A stretch of DNA of 64,000 bases from JBGSPQ01 sp964346765 (GCA_964346765.1 CAYFWB010000007.1:31466-95465), one strand, 5' to 3'; positions 16,485 through 25,353 are shown, numbered from the stretch's first letter. Numbers and translations are program-made. Notes: generated from the sequence alone by a model not told the origin.

Positions 16485-17996
16485 ATGAAAAAAATCATCG
16501 TTAAAAATTACATCAACGGAAAATGGGTAAATGCTGTCTTTGGCAAAAGATTTGAAAGAGAAAATCCCGCTTTTAAAGACAAAATAGTCAGCACAAGTCC
16601 GCTTTCCGACTCGCGCGATGTGGACGCGGCGGTTAAAGCCGCTAAAAAGGCTTACAAAGTTTGGAGAGACACTCCGGCTCCAAAAAGAGGTGAAATCTTG
16701 TTTAAGGCCGCGCAGTTACTGGAAAAAAACAAAGACAGACTCGGCGATCTGGCGGCCAATGAAATGGGTAAGGTAAAAAAAGAAGCATACGGAGACGTAC
16801 AGGAAGCTATCGACATGGGATATTACATTGCCGGAGAGGGACGGAGACTGTTTGGAGAAACCGTGCCGTCCGAACTGCCCAATAAATCTATCAAAACAAT
16901 CAGACAGTCTCTTGGCGTTTTTGCGGTAATAACACCCTGGAACTTTCCGGTAGCGATTCCAGCGTGGAAAATATTTCCGGCTTTAATAAGCGGTAACTCC
17001 GTTGTCTTTAAGCCTTCACAATATTCCACGGCCTGTGCCTATGAGTTCGTAAAAATTTTTGAACAAGCCGGATTGCCTGCCGGAGTTTTAAACCTTGTTT
17101 GCGGTCAGGGAGGCGAAGTGGGAACTCCGCTGGTGGAACATCCCGGTATTAGCGGTGTCACTTTCACCGGGTCATCTAACGTGGGCATGAAATTGGGTGA
17201 ATATTGCGGTAAAAACCTGATCAAACATTCATTGGAAATGGGTGGTAAAAACGTGATCATCGTTATGGACGACGCGGATATTGATCTGGCTGTTGATGGC
17301 GCGGTTTGGGCCGCGTTTGGTACCACGGGTCAGCGTTGCACGGCCGCTTCAAGAGTCATTGTGCATCAAAAAGTTTATGATCGATTCAAAACCAAATTCT
17401 TAAAAGAAGTAAAAAAGATGAAACTTGGATACGCGCTAGATAAAGAAGTGGATATGGGGCCTTTAGTTAATGAAGATGCGGTAAAAAAGACTTTACGTTA
17501 TATGGAAGTCGCTCAAAAGGAAGATAAAGCCAAATTGGTTTTAGGCGGGGAAGTTGCAAAAGGAAAGGGAGTAAAAAATATAAACCTTGCCAACGGTTAT
17601 TTCTTTAAGCCAACGGTTTTTGAAGAAGTTGCGCCAAAAATGAGAATCTTTCAAGAAGAAATCTTTGGACCGGTTACGGCATTAACAAAAGTAAAAGACT
17701 TTAATCAAGCACTGGAATATGCCAATAAAGTAAAATACGGTTTAAGTTCATCCATATTTACAAAGAACGTTAATTTAGCGGAAAAAGCCGCGGAAAAACT
17801 GGAAACAGGCCTTGTTTACGTAAACACATCCACAATCGGAGCCGAAATCCAGACACCTTTCGGTGGTGTTAAAAACACCGGAAACGGCCATCGCGACGCC
17901 GGGGGCAGAGGCGGCGCCATAGAAACATTTACCGAAATAAAAGTGATTTCGGTGGACTATTCCGGAGAACTGCAAAAAGCGCAGGGGATTGAATAA
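16485..17996 (+). CDS. NAD(P)-dependent aldehyde dehydrogenase
   Basis: 503 residues, full family length. The enzyme oxidises an aldehyde to an acid. The catalytic Cys285 lies in FGTTGQRCTAASR and the general-base Glu251 in LEMGGKN; the Rossmann segment VTFTGSSNVGMKLGE and the signature TPWNFPVAIPAWK are present. The C-terminal GAEIQTPFGGVKNTGNGHRD motif is like that of semialdehyde dehydrogenases acting on amino-acid-derived aldehydes (for example 2-oxoglutarate or aminoadipate semialdehyde). The next gene is a class III aminotransferase, the usual partner that makes such semialdehydes, so an amino-acid (possibly lysine or GABA-like) breakdown pair is plausible. The exact substrate cannot be read from the sequence. 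Confidence 0.93.
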   Translation: MKKIIVKNYINGKWVNAVFGKRFERENPAFKDKIVSTSPLSDSRDVDAAVKAAKKAYKVWRDTPAPKRGEILFKAAQLLEKNKDRLGDLAANEMGKVKKEAYGDVQEAIDMGYYIAGEGRRLFGETVPSELPNKSIKTIRQSLGVFAVITPWNFPVAIPAWKIFPALISGNSVVFKPSQYSTACAYEFVKIFEQAGLPAGVLNLVCGQGGEVGTPLVEHPGISGVTFTGSSNVGMKLGEYCGKNLIKHSLEMGGKNVIIVMDDADIDLAVDGAVWAAFGTTGQRCTAASRVIVHQKVYDRFKTKFLKEVKKMKLGYALDKEVDMGPLVNEDAVKKTLRYMEVAQKEDKAKLVLGGEVAKGKGVKNINLANGYFFKPTVFEEVAPKMRIFQEEIFGPVTALTKVKDFNQALEYANKVKYGLSSSIFTKNVNLAEKAAEKLETGLVYVNTSTIGAEIQTPFGGVKNTGNGHRDAGGRGGAIETFTEIKVISVDYSGELQKAQGIE

Positions 17997-18055
17997 AGTC
18001 CCATTTCCCCCACCTGGGGGATGATAACAAATCAACATTAAATAAAAATAAAAAA

Positions 18056-19402
18056 TTGGATAGAAAAAAACAAACACCAAAAGTAAAAAACCGTCTACCC
18101 GGACCAAACACCAAAAAATGGGTCGACTTTCATCTAAAAAATGCCGCCAAAGCAACCTATGAAAAACACTTTGTTTGGGACAGAAACGCTCCCGCCGCCG
18201 GCCCTTTCTGCACCGACCCCGACGGTAATATTTTCCTGGATTTTGCTTCTCACGTTTCATCGAACCCGCTCGGATACAATCATCCAGCATTAACGGGAGT
18301 AACTGAAAAACTGGCTAAAATCAATCCCGATCGTTACGCCGGCACCGATTTTATTTCCGCTAACGGCAAAACCCCCTCACTTTCAAAATTACCAACGCCG
18401 TCGCATCTTCATCAAAAACTGATAGAAATCACCAAACCTTTCGGCTTCAAAAAAGCTTTTCTTTCAAATTCAGGATCCGAAGCCGTGGAAAACGCCATCA
18501 AATTTTGCTATCAGTACAGGAAAAATTACGGATACGGATTTACTTTCGACGGAGCTTTTCATGGCAGAACGCTAGGCGCTTTAAGTCTCAATCGATCAAA
18601 AAATCTACATAAAAGTTGGTATCCTCAAATCCCCTATATTTTAAGCTTTCCTTACAATTTTAACAGTGCTGAAAACTGTAACTGTTCCGGCAAGACCAAA
18701 TACGCTTATGAAGCCATAGATTCAATGTTGGACACGGAAAAAGGGTTGATTACGGCGGAAGAAGTCGCCTTCATTATTATTGAACCGATTCAAGGTGAAG
18801 GGGGGTACAACATCGCCGACAAAATGTTTATCCAAAAAGTGGCGGCAACCGCCAAAAAAAATAAAATTCCTTTAATCTGCGATGAAATTCAGTCCGGAAT
18901 GGGCAGAACCGGCAAATGGTGGGCAAGTGAGCACTTTGGCATCAAGCCAGATATCATAACCGCGGGAAAAGCGCTCAGAGTCGCGGCCACAATCGGCAAG
19001 GAAAAACTATTTCCCCAAAAAGCATACAGAATCGGATCCACCTGGGGCGAGGGTAACGCTATCGCTTCCGCCATAGGTTATATGACCATTGAAGTGATCC
19101 AGAAAGAAAAATTGCTTCAAAATGCCATAAAAAAGGGGAATTACCTTTTAAAAGAGCTACAAAAGCTTAAACAGCAATATCCACAAATATATCAAGCGAG
19201 AGGAATCGGCCTAATGGATGCTATAGATTTTCAGAACAAAGAACAGAGGGATAAATTCCAACGCCTAGCCCTCCAAAAAGGCCTGATCCTGCTTAACTGC
19301 GGTTATAAAGTTGTTAGGATTCTACCGCCGCTGGATGTTACCGAACGTGAAATCGATCTGGCGTTGGCAATTATCAAAGATGTCCTCAAACAAATTAAAT
19401 AA
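18056..19402 (+). CDS. Class III aminotransferase (PLP-dependent)
   Basis: 448 residues from a TTG start; no in-frame ATG lies nearby and the N-terminus reads RLPGPNTKKWVDFH like family members. It moves an amino group, often the terminal one, to 2-oxoglutarate. The phosphate-binding SNSGSEAVENAIK, FHGRT, the Asp of ICDEIQSGMGRTG and the PLP lysine K305 (ITAGKAL) are all present, followed by GSTWGEGNAIASA. Together with the aldehyde dehydrogenase 59 bases upstream it forms a pair typical of lysine 6-aminotransferase or 4-aminobutyrate-type pathways, the aminotransferase making a semialdehyde that the dehydrogenase oxidises. Which amino acid is used is not known. A small G/C hairpin (18006-18021) lies between the two genes. 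Confidence 0.9.
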   Translation: MDRKKQTPKVKNRLPGPNTKKWVDFHLKNAAKATYEKHFVWDRNAPAAGPFCTDPDGNIFLDFASHVSSNPLGYNHPALTGVTEKLAKINPDRYAGTDFISANGKTPSLSKLPTPSHLHQKLIEITKPFGFKKAFLSNSGSEAVENAIKFCYQYRKNYGYGFTFDGAFHGRTLGALSLNRSKNLHKSWYPQIPYILSFPYNFNSAENCNCSGKTKYAYEAIDSMLDTEKGLITAEEVAFIIIEPIQGEGGYNIADKMFIQKVAATAKKNKIPLICDEIQSGMGRTGKWWASEHFGIKPDIITAGKALRVAATIGKEKLFPQKAYRIGSTWGEGNAIASAIGYMTIEVIQKEKLLQNAIKKGNYLLKELQKLKQQYPQIYQARGIGLMDAIDFQNKEQRDKFQRLALQKGLILLNCGYKVVRILPPLDVTEREIDLALAIIKDVLKQIK

Positions 19403-19531
19403 CAATCCGCGCGAACTTTGCCTGCAGGGAGTTCTTACAGCGATGTTAATGTCCCGAAAGAGTGCTTCATAACCGCCAAACCGGCTTTTGGTCTGATAAC
19501 ATCATTACATCATTGGCAAAGATTCGCACGG

Positions 19532-20644
19532 CTAACTGAAAAGAACTTCATATGTATCTCTCGCGGTTTTCTCCCAGTCAAATTTACTTACCTGTTTTTC
19601 ACCTTTATTGATCAATTGATTAACATAGAATCCATCAGAGGCCAGCCGTTTCAAACCCACACCAATCTCTTCCACTTTTTCGGGGTCGACCAAATATGCC
19701 GCGTCACCGGCCACTTCCGGCAGAGAAGAATTCTTTGATGTCAGAACCGGCCGGCGCAAAGAAAATCCCTCCAAAACAGGCAGACCGAACCCCTCATATA
19801 AAGAGGGGAACGCCAATATCCGGCAGGCATGCATTAAAAAAATTTTTTCTCTCTCCGTAACATAACCCGGCATGATTACATTTTTTTCAAGTCCCAAACG
19901 CGAAACCGTGGACCAGATCTCTTCGAATCCGACGCCTCTTTTACCCGCCATGACAAGTTTCCAGTCGGGGAATTCCTTTAAGAACCTGGCAAAACCCTCA
20001 ATCAGCCTGGCTAAATTTTTCTTGGCTTCAAGTCTTCCCACATAAAAAATAAAAAGATCGTCCTGATACAACTTAAACTGCTTTAGAAGCTTTTCCTTTT
20101 CCATCCCGTTGAAGTTTAAAATCTTCGGATAGTCCGGTGCTCCGTGCGGGATCACAATAACTTTGTCCGGATGGCACGCGTAAAACTTGATCAGATCCTT
20201 TTTTGTCGCTTCACTTGGAACTATTATCCGCCACGCTTTTTTAACGGCTCTTCTGGTGCTCAGTTCAAGCAACCTGTACTGAAACAGGGAATAACACTTC
20301 TTAAAATGCTTGAACGCAACGTCATGAATGGTAATCACAGATTTTGCCGGCAACACCAAAGGCAGAGTATGTGAAGGTACGAATAATAAATCCACGGGGT
20401 GTCTTAATAACTCAAAACCGAGCCTTAACGCCGTCCAAAATCTTTTCGCGGGGATAAGCTTTTTCTTAACATTGAAAGGTAGATCCGTGTCAATTTCAAA
20501 GTCACGCGGACTATACAAATACACTTTTGATTTATGCTCCCTGCCAAGTAGCGGAATCAGTTCATTCAGAAGATGATAACTATACCATTCCACTCCCGTG
20601 GCCTGACTGTGCCCGTACCGTGATGCGTCGATTCCGATCCTCAT
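19532..20644 (-). CDS. Glycosyltransferase, GT4 family
   Basis: 370 residues from ATG 20644 (MRIGIDASRYG, the usual start of this subfamily). It has SVITIHDVAFKHF, a middle VPSEATKKDL, IPHGAPDYP, then FIFYVGRLEAKKNLARLIEGF and the EX7E motif in SLYEGFGLPVLEGFSLRRPV, followed by NSSLPEVAGDAAYLVDP. This is the wbnH/rfaG-like mannosyl- or glucosyl-transferase type that builds surface polysaccharides. It is not a close copy of the enzyme at 11510. It is convergent with the aminotransferase (129-base gap with no feature seen) and sits 34 bases downstream of comF on the same strand. Confidence 0.93.
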   Translation of the reverse strand: MRIGIDASRYGHSQATGVEWYSYHLLNELIPLLGREHKSKVYLYSPRDFEIDTDLPFNVKKKLIPAKRFWTALRLGFELLRHPVDLLFVPSHTLPLVLPAKSVITIHDVAFKHFKKCYSLFQYRLLELSTRRAVKKAWRIIVPSEATKKDLIKFYACHPDKVIVIPHGAPDYPKILNFNGMEKEKLLKQFKLYQDDLFIFYVGRLEAKKNLARLIEGFARFLKEFPDWKLVMAGKRGVGFEEIWSTVSRLGLEKNVIMPGYVTEREKIFLMHACRILAFPSLYEGFGLPVLEGFSLRRPVLTSKNSSLPEVAGDAAYLVDPEKVEEIGVGLKRLASDGFYVNQLINKGEKQVSKFDWEKTARDTYEVLFS

Positions 20645-20678
20645 AATTATAAACAAGTTGAGTTAGCATTATACATTT

Positions 20679-21311
20679 TTAAATAACACGCGCCAGTACA
20701 ATCGCCGAAACATGTTTGAAACCGCTCTGTTTAAGTATTTTTGCACATTCATTTAATGTTGAAAGAGTGGTTGCCACATCGTCAACCAACATGATTTGCG
20801 TATTTTTATCAACTTTTACCGATGTTTTGGACAATGCGAAAGCATTTAATACATTTCTTTCTCGGTCTTCTTTTTTCAATTCCATTTGCGGTTTTTTGTA
20901 GTGCCGTCTTTCTAAAAGATTAAAAGTGATATATCCCGATCCTGTCGAAATTTCCCGGCACAGAAACTCCGATTGATTATATCCCCTCCATTTTTGTCTG
21001 GTTTTATGCAGTGGTACGGGTACTAAAACCATTTCTCGCAAGTCTTCAGTTTTAAGTCGATCCAAAATTAGATGCCCCAGCGGTACTGATAATTCTTTAA
21101 TAAATTCATACTTAAAATTATGAATAAGCGTTGCCAGCAAAGAATCATTTTTATAATTTGAAACAGCACAAACATTATCCACAAAAAGTCCGTCCGGAAG
21201 AGGAATATTTGCTTTCTGAATTGTTTTAATCGATTCAAAGCACGATTTACAGCAATAAGATCCTTCCCTGCCGCACCCAAAACAAAAGGCGGGGAAGAAT
21301 ATATCGAGCAA
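20679..21311 (-). CDS. comF: ComF-family phosphoribosyltransferase-like protein
   Basis: 210 residues. The N-terminus carries the ComF zinc finger (CFGCGREGSYCCKSC) and the C-terminus a PRPP-binding loop (IMLVDDVATTLSTLNECAKIL, positions about 170-190), with VPLHKTRQKWRGYNQSE between them. In other bacteria ComF helps uptake of single-stranded DNA during transformation. The annotated start is TTG 21311; codons further up (ending DNFRKW before it) read like the amphipathic start of ComF proteins, so translation may begin at an ATT near 21342. No ATG is available in frame. No other competence gene is visible nearby. Confidence 0.88.
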   Translation of the reverse strand: MLDIFFPAFCFGCGREGSYCCKSCFESIKTIQKANIPLPDGLFVDNVCAVSNYKNDSLLATLIHNFKYEFIKELSVPLGHLILDRLKTEDLREMVLVPVPLHKTRQKWRGYNQSEFLCREISTGSGYITFNLLERRHYKKPQMELKKEDRERNVLNAFALSKTSVKVDKNTQIMLVDDVATTLSTLNECAKILKQSGFKHVSAIVLARVI

Positions 21312-21348
21312 CCATTTTCTGAAGTTATCTTTTACAATAATTTAGACC

Positions 21349-21376
21349 TTTACTCAAATAAAACATCTGCTAAAAT
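21349..21376 (+). promoter_or_regulatory. Promoter of tRNA-Val
   Basis: TTTACT (21349-21354) and TAAAAT (21371-21376) are 16 bases apart, with TGC before the -10. Transcription would start about 70 bases before the tRNA. Confidence 0.5.
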
Positions 21377-21453
21377 AACTTATGCCTTTTGAATTAAGGT
21401 TTATTAAAAATAAATTAATAAATTCTTTAAAACTTTAAAAGGTAATTAACCAT

Positions 21454-21530
21454 GGAGTTATAGCTCAGTTGGTTAGAGCGCAGCATTGACATTGCTGAGG
21501 CCGGAGGTTCGAATCCCCCTAACTCCACCA
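21454..21530 (+). tRNA. tRNA-Val (anticodon GAC)
   Basis: 77 bases with an encoded CCA end. Acceptor GGAGTTA pairs with TAACTCC, the D stem is GCTC/GAGC, and the anticodon stem CAGCA/TGCTG encloses TTGACAT with anticodon GAC, which reads GUC/GUU. The T loop TTCGAAT is normal; the T stem has one A-C mismatch. The next gene begins 21 bases downstream, so tRNA and mRNA may be one transcript. Confidence 0.97.
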
Positions 21531-21550
21531 GTTTATAAAAACAATTCTTT

Positions 21551-22247
21551 ATGCCAGACGACCAAAACCAACAGGGACAACAAAACCAGCAGGGCGGGCA
21601 GCCGATGCCACCTCCACCGCCGGGAGGAATGCAACCACCGGGCGGNNNNNNNNNNNNNNNNNNNNNNNNNNNNNNNNNNNNNNNNNNNNNNNNNNNNNNN
21701 NNNNNNNNNNNNNNNNNNNNNNNNNNNNNNNNNNNNNNNNNNNNNTGCCCAACCACCGGGCGGTGCCCAACCACCGGGCGGTGCCCAACCACCGGGCGGT
21801 GCCCAACCACCGGGCGGTATGTTCGGAGGATTCCCACCACCGCCTCCCCCAAAAGAAGAGGATAAAACACCGGCGAACTACCAGATCGGACAGCATTTGC
21901 CGAAAGTAATCAACGTAGAAGTTCCGCCGCACGAATTAAAGATCGACGAACAATACTTTTTACATCTGTTGGCCGGTTCCATATCTTTGACTAAAGATGA
22001 AAAGAAAAGAATCATCCAGTCCATTTCAAAGCTCCGTCAGGAACAGGTAGATGAACTGATCAGAATTTTTGAAGAAGAAAAACGAAAATTCGCTGAACTT
22101 TCCGCTAAACATGTGGATCAATTAAAGAAACTGGAGAAACAGCACTTGGCTGATTGGCAGGATATAGAGTTGGAGCAAAAAGCATCTGAAAAGAAACAAC
22201 AGGACGAAGGAGAGGCCGAAAAAATCAGAAAGCAACTGGGTTTATAA
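21551..22247 (+). CDS. Gly/Pro/Gln-repeat plus coiled-coil protein, interrupted by assembly gap
   Basis: ATG 21551 opens MPDDQNQQGQQNQQGGQ followed by Pro/Gly-rich sequence that enters a 100-N gap. After the gap four AQPPGG units, MFGGFPPPPPPK and a helical/coiled-coil half follow (ISLTKDEKKRIIQ, KHVDQLKKLEKQHLADWQ, ending KQLGL). The frame before the gap (ATG frame) and after it differ only because the gap length is arbitrary, so I treat both parts as one gene. A longer frame starting at 21486 is an artefact: it begins inside tRNA-Val and passes through the N run. The architecture mirrors the gene at 5337-5900 and suggests a paralogous family with variable N-terminal repeats. No signal peptide. 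A strong terminator follows. Confidence 0.8.
21646..21745. other. Scaffold gap (100 N) inside a tandem repeat
   Basis: Exactly 100 N, the conventional placeholder for unknown length. Repeat units flank it on both sides, and the reading frame requires that the true missing length be a multiple of 18 bases counted from 21645 to 21746. Confidence 0.97.
21747..21818 (+). repeat. Four perfect 18-base repeats encoding AQPPGG
   Basis: Four exact copies of an 18-base unit (gcccaaccaccgggcggt) run back to back after the gap, and a partial related unit ends at 21645 before it. Sequence identity is perfect, pointing to recent expansion. Confidence 0.95.
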
Positions 22248-22271
22248 GGTACTGCAAAGCGACAATACACA

Positions 22272-22305
22272 AAAATAAACTCCTCAACCACAGGGGTTTA
22301 TTTTT
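22272..22305 (+). terminator. Rho-independent terminator
   Basis: A 13-bp stem (22272-22284 with 22292-22304, one G.U pair) followed by a T run ends the repeat-protein transcript. Confidence 0.75.
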
Positions 22306-22318
22306 AGAAAAAATATAC

Positions 22319-22342
22319 TTGACAAATGATTAAATGTATAGT
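22319..22342 (+). promoter_or_regulatory. Tentative promoter of the 627-residue protein
   Basis: A perfect TTGACA (22319-22324) stands before an A/T-rich stretch with TATAGT (22337-22342). The spacing is only 12 bases, so the real -10 may be another A/T hexamer a little further on. Confidence 0.35.
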
Positions 22343-22407
22343 AAAAAGGTATCTTGTAATCAATCTTTAAAAACTACATTACATAGAACTAGCTAATAAA
22401 CTTCAAT

Positions 22408-24291
22408 ATGAATATCAGATCAAACTCACAATTAGGAATCAACACTGCATCGCGAGACATTGAATCCGTGCAGTCGCCCCAATCCGCCGAAAACCCATCA
22501 GTTTTAAACCGCATATGTAATATAGGTTCCGGCATTTACAAAAAAGTGGCCAATGTGCTGTCTTCTTCAAAAGATACGGCACTGCCTGCCAAAGTTAATC
22601 AGCCGGAGACCGCTTCCGTTCCAACGTACACGCAGGTTTCATCCGGTGATTATACTAAAAGGAGTTTAGAGTATGCCGACACTCTTTTGGATTTGTCAGC
22701 GCCCGGACAACAAAGGCATGCAGCAGTTTTAAATCCGGGACTGAATAGAGAAAGAAAAGATCTGTTCGCGCATTTATCAGAAAAACCGCAGGAAGAAAGT
22801 GTAAGTGACTATAGCCAGTCTGAAAATGACTGGTTTAAAGGGGTTGATAGAGAAGATGTTAGAACTTACGTTCAGGAACAGGACACCAGGTATTATACCG
22901 AAAAAGCGGCTAGAAAATCACGGGGTCTATTCACAAATTTACAACTTTGGGCTTCTGAACTGAAAGACAGATTTAAACAAGCGGTAGTTCCCAATTATTA
23001 TTTGAAAAAAGAAGCGGAAAAATTGGAAGCACAGGCGAATATGTCCGATTCCACCAGAGACGCCAACGCTTACGTTAAGGAGCTTGATGATCAATATTAT
23101 GCCGACATTGCTCAAAGAAAAGCCAGAGGCAGATGGAATAATTTAAAAGCCTGGGTTAAATACTATATGCCAAACAAACCGGCATCAGGGCCCGCTCAGC
23201 CTCAACCCGAACCGCCAAAACGCCCCGGATTCTTCCAAAAGAATCTAAGAACAGCGGCGGCCGCCTTGGGAATAGCCACGGCAATGGGATCATGCGAAGG
23301 TAATTGCGGGGGATGCGACGCGACTCCCGGGGCATACAATACGCCTGTTGCATCATCCGGCGCACAAAGAAAGGCAGACGCGAGTAATCAAAGAACAGAA
23401 AATCGTCCCGCACCCCACACCGCGCCTGCGGACAGTTTACCCAAAGTAAGCTCTGATCCGGAAAAAGATAAAAGTGGAATCAAATCCGCGCCCGATTCAA
23501 CAGGAACAGCCCCAAAATCAGCCAAAGTAAGCAAAGTGGAGGAAAAAAGATATCAACCTAATCCAATAGTTACCAAAAAGGAACCGGCAAGAACTAAAAG
23601 ACCGGTACAACCTGTAAAACCGGCACCGCGTGCGGAAGCTGAACAGCCAAAACCCGCACCCGCACCCGCGGCCGTAAGTGTCGCTGAAACCCCGGAACAG
23701 AAGAAGAATCAGCCGGAGTTAACACAGGCAGAAGCATTGTTACTGGACGGCATAGTAAGCAACATGAAAAGACGCGTTGCCGAAATGAAAGCTGTAGTGC
23801 CGGAGGTTTACGGACCTATAGTTTTAAACAAGAGCAATAAGAGCAATATGGGCGACAGTGACGTCGTTGTTACTGTTGATTCACCGGTGGCGGAAAATGA
23901 AACAGCTGTTAGAGAATGGATACGCCAAGCCGAAGTAATGCTAAAAAGACTGGAAGGCCCCGGCACAGTAGAAAAACTGGATCTCGCGGACGCGACAGAA
24001 AAATACATCTTAAGACCGACCGGTAAAAAGATAGCGGAAGATACGGAATCCAAAATCGCCTTCGTAAAAGATCTAAGTACAAGTGAAACACGCGCGGCGG
24101 TGTCAACTGCCCGTCAAAGCACTGATGATATGACCGACTCATCAAAACGAACAGCATATAAATCATATTTAGATTCGGTCGACAAGACTGTTGATCAATA
24201 TTCTCATGATCCCTATACCGACAATCTGGAGAAAATCAGATTAATGAAGAGTCTTAAAAACAATGCCAACGTTGCCGGTGCCGGTTTCTAA
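22408..24291 (+). CDS. Large protein with duplicated segment and internal lipobox-like motif
   Basis: 627 residues of no known family. Residues 150-255 hold two copies of a 40-residue segment (YVQEQDTRYYTEKAARKSRG and YVKELDDQYYADIAQRKARG, each followed by a Leu/Trp-rich stretch), an internal duplication. At 280-300 a short hydrophobic run, AAAALGIATAMGSC, looks like a lipoprotein signal with Cys296, followed by a Cys/Gly cluster (EGNCGGCD), but it lies in the middle of the protein. Then comes a 150-residue Pro/Lys/Ala-rich disordered linker and a helical C-terminal domain (440-627). Whether the internal motif is a membrane anchor or a start of a processed form is open. It ends in a strong terminator. 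Confidence 0.8.
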   Translation: MNIRSNSQLGINTASRDIESVQSPQSAENPSVLNRICNIGSGIYKKVANVLSSSKDTALPAKVNQPETASVPTYTQVSSGDYTKRSLEYADTLLDLSAPGQQRHAAVLNPGLNRERKDLFAHLSEKPQEESVSDYSQSENDWFKGVDREDVRTYVQEQDTRYYTEKAARKSRGLFTNLQLWASELKDRFKQAVVPNYYLKKEAEKLEAQANMSDSTRDANAYVKELDDQYYADIAQRKARGRWNNLKAWVKYYMPNKPASGPAQPQPEPPKRPGFFQKNLRTAAAALGIATAMGSCEGNCGGCDATPGAYNTPVASSGAQRKADASNQRTENRPAPHTAPADSLPKVSSDPEKDKSGIKSAPDSTGTAPKSAKVSKVEEKRYQPNPIVTKKEPARTKRPVQPVKPAPRAEAEQPKPAPAPAAVSVAETPEQKKNQPELTQAEALLLDGIVSNMKRRVAEMKAVVPEVYGPIVLNKSNKSNMGDSDVVVTVDSPVAENETAVREWIRQAEVMLKRLEGPGTVEKLDLADATEKYILRPTGKKIAEDTESKIAFVKDLSTSETRAAVSTARQSTDDMTDSSKRTAYKSYLDSVDKTVDQYSHDPYTDNLEKIRLMKSLKNNANVAGAGF

Positions 24292-24308
24292 ATTGCCAAA
24301 ACCGCAAC

Positions 24309-24341
24309 AAAAAACCCGCCTTCCAATGAGGCGGGTTTTTT
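24309..24341. terminator. Strong bidirectional terminator
   Basis: A 13-bp perfect stem (24309-24321 with 24329-24341) with a G/C core and A/T tracts on both sides separates two converging genes and would work in both directions. Confidence 0.85.
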
Positions 24342-24420
24342 AAAATTCTCAAACGATTTTAAACTCCAAAATTATCTTACCCAGAAACATAATCAAAAGG
24401 GAATTATTGAATAATCATAA

Positions 24421-25206
24421 TTATTGGACCTCTACTTCAACTTCTTCCGCCTCCGTAATCTCCAATGCCGCCTCCTGCTCTGTAGCCGAATCCGCCGCAA
24501 CCTCTTCTTCCACCTCAGCCTCCTCCACAACCGGTTCAGCCACAGGTTCCTCAACCGGTGTTACTTCCACCCCAAAAAACATCTTACATTCATTTTGGCG
24601 GTTAACGTCCGTAAACTCATCGCATCTTTCCACGTCTCCTGAGTTTACGATATCTTCAAATTTAATCTGATCCCTTCTCTGTTCGATCATCTGCACGCAA
24701 AAAGCCGATAGTCCTTCGGTTTTCAGCTCCTCGCATTTCTTTTCATCAAAAGATACACTTTCAACCGGACTCGCGGCGGGATCATCAGAAGGCGTGCCTC
24801 TCATAATTTCGTTAAACAAAGCCAGCTCATCTGCCGAAACCGGACCTTTTACGCCCGTCTCGGCCAATCTTGTCTTGCAAATTTCGGCCATCTGACCGCC
24901 AAGTTCATCACATCTGGAAGCGTCAAAAGTGGAATAAATTTCCGATTCCAGCATAGAACCAATCACTTCATTCAACTGCCTTTCGCAGTCTTGCTTGTTG
25001 TTTGCGTCTTTCATCATATCGCAGTTCAGATTCGCGCCGTAGCGAGAAGCCATGGGATCCACGGCCTGTTCCTGTTCCTGCTCTTGAGTTTGCGTTTGCT
25101 GATCCGGGGTAACACCTTCACCCGTCTGATCGACCGGCTGTGCGCAAGCGCCAAGCACAAACAAAGAAACCAAAGCGACCGGCAGAAATTTAAATAAGTT
25201 CTTCAT
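24421..25206 (-). CDS. Cys-pair lipoprotein (paralog 1)
   Basis: 261 residues from ATG 25206; a longer upstream frame lacks a sensible signal. The start MKNLFKFLPVALVSLFVLGAC is a typical lipoprotein signal with lipobox LGAC. After a Gln/Thr/Glu-rich spacer the mature part contains repeated Cys pairs about 10-15 residues apart (LNCDMMKDANNKQDCERQL; ASRCDELGGQMAEICKTRL; KKCEELKTEGLSAFCVQM; ERCDEFTDVNRQNECKMF), then a 50-residue Glu/Val/Ala tail. Each pair could close a helical hairpin by a disulfide. It shares this plan with the lipoproteins at 25427 and 27389. It is probably held on the outer face of the membrane. Function unknown. Confidence 0.85.
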   Translation of the reverse strand: MKNLFKFLPVALVSLFVLGACAQPVDQTGEGVTPDQQTQTQEQEQEQAVDPMASRYGANLNCDMMKDANNKQDCERQLNEVIGSMLESEIYSTFDASRCDELGGQMAEICKTRLAETGVKGPVSADELALFNEIMRGTPSDDPAASPVESVSFDEKKCEELKTEGLSAFCVQMIEQRRDQIKFEDIVNSGDVERCDEFTDVNRQNECKMFFGVEVTPVEEPVAEPVVEEAEVEEEVAADSATEQEAALEITEAEEVEVEVQ

Positions 25207-25353
25207 AAGAAAAAAAGTTAAAAGATATGATAAAAAATATAAAAAACAACGTAACAAATTATACACACCAAAATTTAATTCGCAAAGAGTTAAAGTCAAA
25301 CAAAAGATTTAAAGTCAAACAACGGATATCTATATATTTTTAAAACACTTTTC

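Noticed and set aside
18006..18021. Hairpin CCCCC/GGGGG between the aldehyde dehydrogenase and aminotransferase genes
   Set aside because: It is only 6 bp and no T run follows, so I do not call it a terminator; it might be a weak leader structure.
21747..21818. CRISPR array suspected from the regular 18-base repeats
   Set aside because: There are no spacers; the units are contiguous and in frame.
21486..22247. Longer open frame through the N run that would start inside tRNA-Val
   Set aside because: It overlaps a well-formed tRNA and depends on the arbitrary gap length. The real start is ATG 21551.
25291..25322. Direct repeat TAAAGTCAAACAA, 19 bases apart
   Set aside because: Two copies in A/T-rich intergenic DNA without clear promoter context; likely chance.
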